Shown: positions 9,401 through 11,293 of the stretch, piece after piece | Position numbering within the stretch: position 1 is the stretch's first letter | Layout of the letters: each line of letters opens with the position of its first letter | Assembly (NCBI GenBank): GCA_013298595.1 | Contig: JAAFIG010000059.1 | Location: 1 to 11,293, forward strand | From: Deinococcales bacterium | GTDB taxonomy: Bacteria; Deinococcota; Deinococci; Deinococcales; JAAFIG01 | Direction: 5' to 3' | DNA: 11,293 nt | The notes under the pieces: model-generated | The model's input: only the letters and a program-made list of their open reading frames with translations | Told to the model about the DNA's origin: nothing | Database searches by the model: none | Made by a program: the position numbers and the translations under genes

Positions 9401-11161
9401 GATGTGAGTATTATCGAAGAACTATTCAAAGGAAAAACTAAAGAACAAATAGAGGTTATCAAAACTAATTTTGCAGCGGACAAAGACTCTAATCCAGATG
9501 GAAAAACACTCGATACTTTTTTATTTGAACAACGAGTAGTTCAAATTCCAGAGCAGTATACTGAGAGTTATCAACCGTCGGAACGAGTTTATGAACCTAA
9601 CTTCATTGGTTCAGAGGCTTTAAAAATTAAAATTGCAATGCTGGGTACAGACGACACAGTTGAAAATAAAATTGCAAAAGCTGAGCTAAATTATCAATAT
9701 ACTCGAGGAGCACAAAATACATTCGCAAATTTAGGAATGGATGCTGCTGAATTTTTGCATTTAAATAATAGTGCAAGCGATGTTGAGGATTCGTACAAGC
9801 AATTTAAAAATTTGTTTGATGATTATGGTACGGCAAATTGTAAGCCGAAACTTGGAGTGTCTAAAGACCAAATCAAACAGGCAGAATCAGACCTTACTGG
9901 TTCTACAAATTCATACAATAACCAAGCGAAATATCTCCAAGATACGGGTATTGCTGTATTCAAAGCTGTGGTAACAGCAGCTTGGGTAGTCATCACTAGA
10001 ACACCACCACCTGCATGGCTATCACTACTTTTAGAATTAGGAGCTACAACAATTAAATGGAGTGCTAATACTGATTATAGAAATAGAGAAGCACTTTTAG
10101 ATCTTATCCAAACACTAATTGAACATAAAATCGATATTTTGGGGGATTCAAAGTGGCTCAAAAACTTTTTGCGTTCAACTAGAAAGTCATTTCCAGAACG
10201 TTATCAAGATGTACTTATAATTTTACGCAAAAAAGGATTAATTACTAAAAACATAGAAGCAGAAATTTTAAAAACTACAGGAAAAGGTGTCACTAAAGGA
10301 ATAAACGATGGTTTAAAAAATCGACAGAAATCAGGTGCTGATATTATTATTGATGCTGTGGATTCTACTGCTAAAGATACTGCTACTTCAGCTGCTCAAA
10401 CTCTAGTGGGTACGGCTATTAAAAAGGGTTTTACGACTAAAGAAACTGTAAGGATAGGGAGTTTTTTAGGGGGTACAGCTCCTAAGACTGTTATCAAAAA
10501 TATGGAAGCTGCAGAGGTCATTAGACATTTTAGCGATGGTATTATTAGTATTGCAATAAAGGCACGGGAAAATGACAAAGACTTTAATCTCAAGAGTGAG
10601 TTAAGTTCTTTGATTTTTAGGTTTCTTGAGAAAAGAGCACATAAAGCTCTTATTAGAGACCCTAAAGTAGTAGGTAGTAAGAACGCTGAAGTACCAAAAA
10701 TAGAGGATGTTCCACAGAAGAAAGCTATAACTCTTACTCGTGAAAACAAACAAGAAGCGAAGGATCTTGCTGCGACTATTGTGGATAAAGATTTAAGCGT
10801 TGATAAAGTAAAAGATATAATTAACCAATTCTGCGATTCAAAAGGTGTAACCTCACCTGCAGAAAAGGATATTATTAATCTTTTGCCTGATTTAAAAAAC
10901 ATCGAATCAGCACCACAATCTAGACCAAAACGTGAGCGAAAACCAAAAGGTAAAAAAGTAAAACCGAATCCTGAATCAATGATTCAAGTCATACCTGAAC
11001 AACCAAAAAGCGAACCAAAATCAGAAGATGGGCAAAAGATAGAACCAACAGGTGATTCAAAGTCTGGAAAAACATCTGAACCAGAATTACTGTCAGAACA
11101 AAAGGCACAATCACCAGATGGGTCAAAACCAAAAATAAGGTCAAAGCGAAAACCCAAATAA
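6446..11161 (+). CDS. DUF4157 (HExxH) protein, eCIS-effector-like, mosaic
   Basis: A 1571-residue protein with no signal peptide. Residues 1-370 are Q/R/T-rich and probably disordered, with nine scattered [IL]QR triplets (51, 93, 132, 146, 179, 201, 223, 287, 331). Residues about 382-459 form a DUF4157 domain: FNLDAVRIHRD, AFTTGTSIFFQNGTFDP, then LLVHELTHVGQQ with the zinc-type HELTH motif at 449-453. Residues 530-640 are unrecognised. Segments near 655-712, 795-812 and 981-1029 resemble annexin-like repeats found behind DUF4157 (for example LTPREIEYLHKFYQKEYKQS and GKTKEQIEVIKTNF). A hydrophobic hairpin-like stretch lies at 1168-1204 (turn RTPPPAW), and a K/P/S-rich basic tail at 1484-1571. 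The family is linked to eCIS-associated effectors; the role here is inferred. From about codon 475 the DNA is AT-rich and nearly lacks CTCGAG. It could instead be a peptidase or a toxin with unknown target. Confidence 0.8.
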   Translation: MQHDFKRQTEVTKTTNQSIQQRSVGSIGIQAQNVMRVQQQAIRQTKYEAFIQRFTDTPEAQIAVDVLKPTTFQATPEKIEQARALPPTNRIRLQRLLQSPYVVKSVSLGREPLSPAKAASDQTVQDLTGIPLQRVISPQPDLTTRLQRHRATKIETQATENLEPDTAKNFTIPNFASSIQRSTSHSSATTDHLQTIQAAQIQRQRIVNTRAQEISQQLSAPHIQRLRAPQASTVVGSATGMSYTLTGIADRINTDVPILRSKHQTDTQPVTDFIARTGRSLAYQYQIQRTRENTPPEELAVAISRVHNQTDREHFATVTLGKLEPDNQQHIQRLIAEHEITLQKQSQAIQNDFVPIAQRTAEREAQQPANLAAMIARAGSGEALPEKVKQQLQAKFNFNLDAVRIHRDGYADKLAKTINAVAFTTGTSIFFQNGTFDPDSTRGRGLLVHELTHVGQQLEGRAKVGIDADSGLEDEAVSAQAKAQNGENTTSELLKREVKTSQIPVSPKPKIQAKREQTNVQTDKEEIKRYPEIEFPIPTNQSPQGLMLAFLQELNPALSIDQCVRFVAYYFQNRPDMLIAAGNFFTITPEEEKIGLVYCVDKDGSWLEIHKMTSEDFEKRLNDDWKFTGDMAGLIDELSPVDYTKVITLAKDIYNASWFGISNNILEQIRNLTPREIEYLHKFYQKEYKQSISERFADYSGSEIDELNIRLSINSQQSKKNLDLLAAQAAVYACKNAIGIFTTGIEEIRIIVNNLTKTQRQEFKRIVRDIPLYASMWEKVKNKAAGIVIFEDTKRDYFNSLLDGDANGMINAALRDNKYPTISTSNITNLNINRALTDQDSVIEEFRRQSKSDKPLNLSDSTIKILQAEVQSGRITGFEKEIIDAYTKGDKETAAALYIINQINNKTYFSSKNLAKVIREQLKEADEPSNIVKKVNESSKGAFTYTDLINKGNFSQPLNKVLLELGKPKQEQNPNILLAGASEMRDVSIIEELFKGKTKEQIEVIKTNFAADKDSNPDGKTLDTFLFEQRVVQIPEQYTESYQPSERVYEPNFIGSEALKIKIAMLGTDDTVENKIAKAELNYQYTRGAQNTFANLGMDAAEFLHLNNSASDVEDSYKQFKNLFDDYGTANCKPKLGVSKDQIKQAESDLTGSTNSYNNQAKYLQDTGIAVFKAVVTAAWVVITRTPPPAWLSLLLELGATTIKWSANTDYRNREALLDLIQTLIEHKIDILGDSKWLKNFLRSTRKSFPERYQDVLIILRKKGLITKNIEAEILKTTGKGVTKGINDGLKNRQKSGADIIIDAVDSTAKDTATSAAQTLVGTAIKKGFTTKETVRIGSFLGGTAPKTVIKNMEAAEVIRHFSDGIISIAIKARENDKDFNLKSELSSLIFRFLEKRAHKALIRDPKVVGSKNAEVPKIEDVPQKKAITLTRENKQEAKDLAATIVDKDLSVDKVKDIINQFCDSKGVTSPAEKDIINLLPDLKNIESAPQSRPKRERKPKGKKVKPNPESMIQVIPEQPKSEPKSEDGQKIEPTGDSKSGKTSEPELLSEQKAQSPDGSKPKIRSKRKPK

Positions 11162-11162
11162 G

Positions 11163-11183
11163 CCTAAGAGCGTGTTTATAAAG
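11163..11183. repeat. Left terminal inverted repeat of the right IS
   Basis: These 21 bases match the reverse complement of 105-125 exactly. The core is GAGCGTGTTTATAAAG (11168-11183), preceded by CCTAA. TAA at 11165-11167 may be a 3-bp target duplication. The IS begins 1 to 6 bp after the stop codon of the DUF4157 gene, depending on where its true end lies, so that gene's reading frame is not cut. Confidence 0.85.
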
Positions 11184-11209
11184 TGGGTAAAGCCGGTCAG
11201 AATTAAGCT

Positions 11210-11293
11210 GTGAAACAAAAAATCTACACCAGTAGCCTTACCCGCCAACAGTTTAAGCATCTCGAACCACTTTTACCAGCCGCCAAAACGGGT
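11210..11293 (+). CDS. IS5-family-like transposase, 5' end only
   Basis: This is an open frame from a GTG at 11210 to the window edge, giving 28 residues that begin VKQKIYTSSLTRQQFKHLEP and continue LLPAAKTG. The pattern Y-x-[ST]-x-LT-x-x-[QW]-[FW]-x-x-[LI]-[EA]-P-LLP is the typical N-terminus of IS5-family transposases (DUF4096-type). The frame starts 42 bp inside the element, 27 bp after the inverted repeat. No good ribosome binding site or ATG is present, so the exact start is uncertain. The same orientation and matching terminal repeat suggest the same IS type as at 1-125. Confidence 0.8.
   Translation, partial: MKQKIYTSSLTRQQFKHLEPLLPAAKTG

Noticed and set aside
10396-10902. 168-residue open frame on the minus strand inside the DUF4157 gene
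   Set aside because: It has no ribosome binding site and lies wholly antisense within a long continuous frame. Its low-complexity Ser/Leu/Ile content is that expected from the reverse reading of AT-rich Lys/Asn/Glu codons.

Overview
The window is bacterial chromosomal DNA of moderate GC. Its most conspicuous feature is the 6-bp palindrome CTCGAG. I counted 57 copies by eye, 55 of them in the first 7.9 kb, where chance predicts about 3 in 11 kb. The organism cannot be named from the sequence. Several genes have a -10-like hexamer 6 to 8 nt before the ATG and no Shine-Dalgarno, which suggests leaderless mRNAs as known in Deinococcota. A ligA-alkA repair pair, a very large SARP-type regulator and a DUF4157 protein would fit Deinococcota or Chloroflexota. 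This is inference.

Layout. Positions 1-125 are the 3' end of an IS5-like insertion sequence, and 11163-11293 are the 5' end of an IS in the same orientation with a matching terminal inverted repeat. Next to the left IS is a minus-strand hypothetical gene (107-466) whose 3' end was replaced by the IS terminus. A divergent promoter region (467-582) separates it from ligA (NAD-dependent DNA ligase, 583-2589). ligA overlaps alkA (HhH-GPD DNA glycosylase, 2586-3206) by an ATGA. After 20 bp comes a 1028-aa ATPase/TPR/SARP-like regulator (3227-6313), followed by a good intrinsic terminator. A 132-bp gap leads to a 1571-aa DUF4157 protein (6446-11161) with an HELTH metalloprotease-type motif.

How they fit. 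LigA and the glycosylase both act in DNA base repair and look co-expressed. The regulator sits just behind them but has its own -10-like element. The DUF4157 protein is the accessory-type gene. The family is known for putative effectors associated with extracellular contractile injection systems (eCIS), but no eCIS structural gene is visible here. Its first ~475 codons carry the host palindrome at normal density, while the remaining ~1100 codons are AT-rich and almost free of it. The change falls just after the DUF4157 domain, as expected if a foreign variable C-terminal region was joined to a resident N-terminal part. The protein ends in a lysine-rich tail, and the gene stops 1-6 bp before the right IS.

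Both ends of the window stop about 120-130 bp inside an IS, so it may be a whole draft-assembly contig broken at a multicopy repeat.
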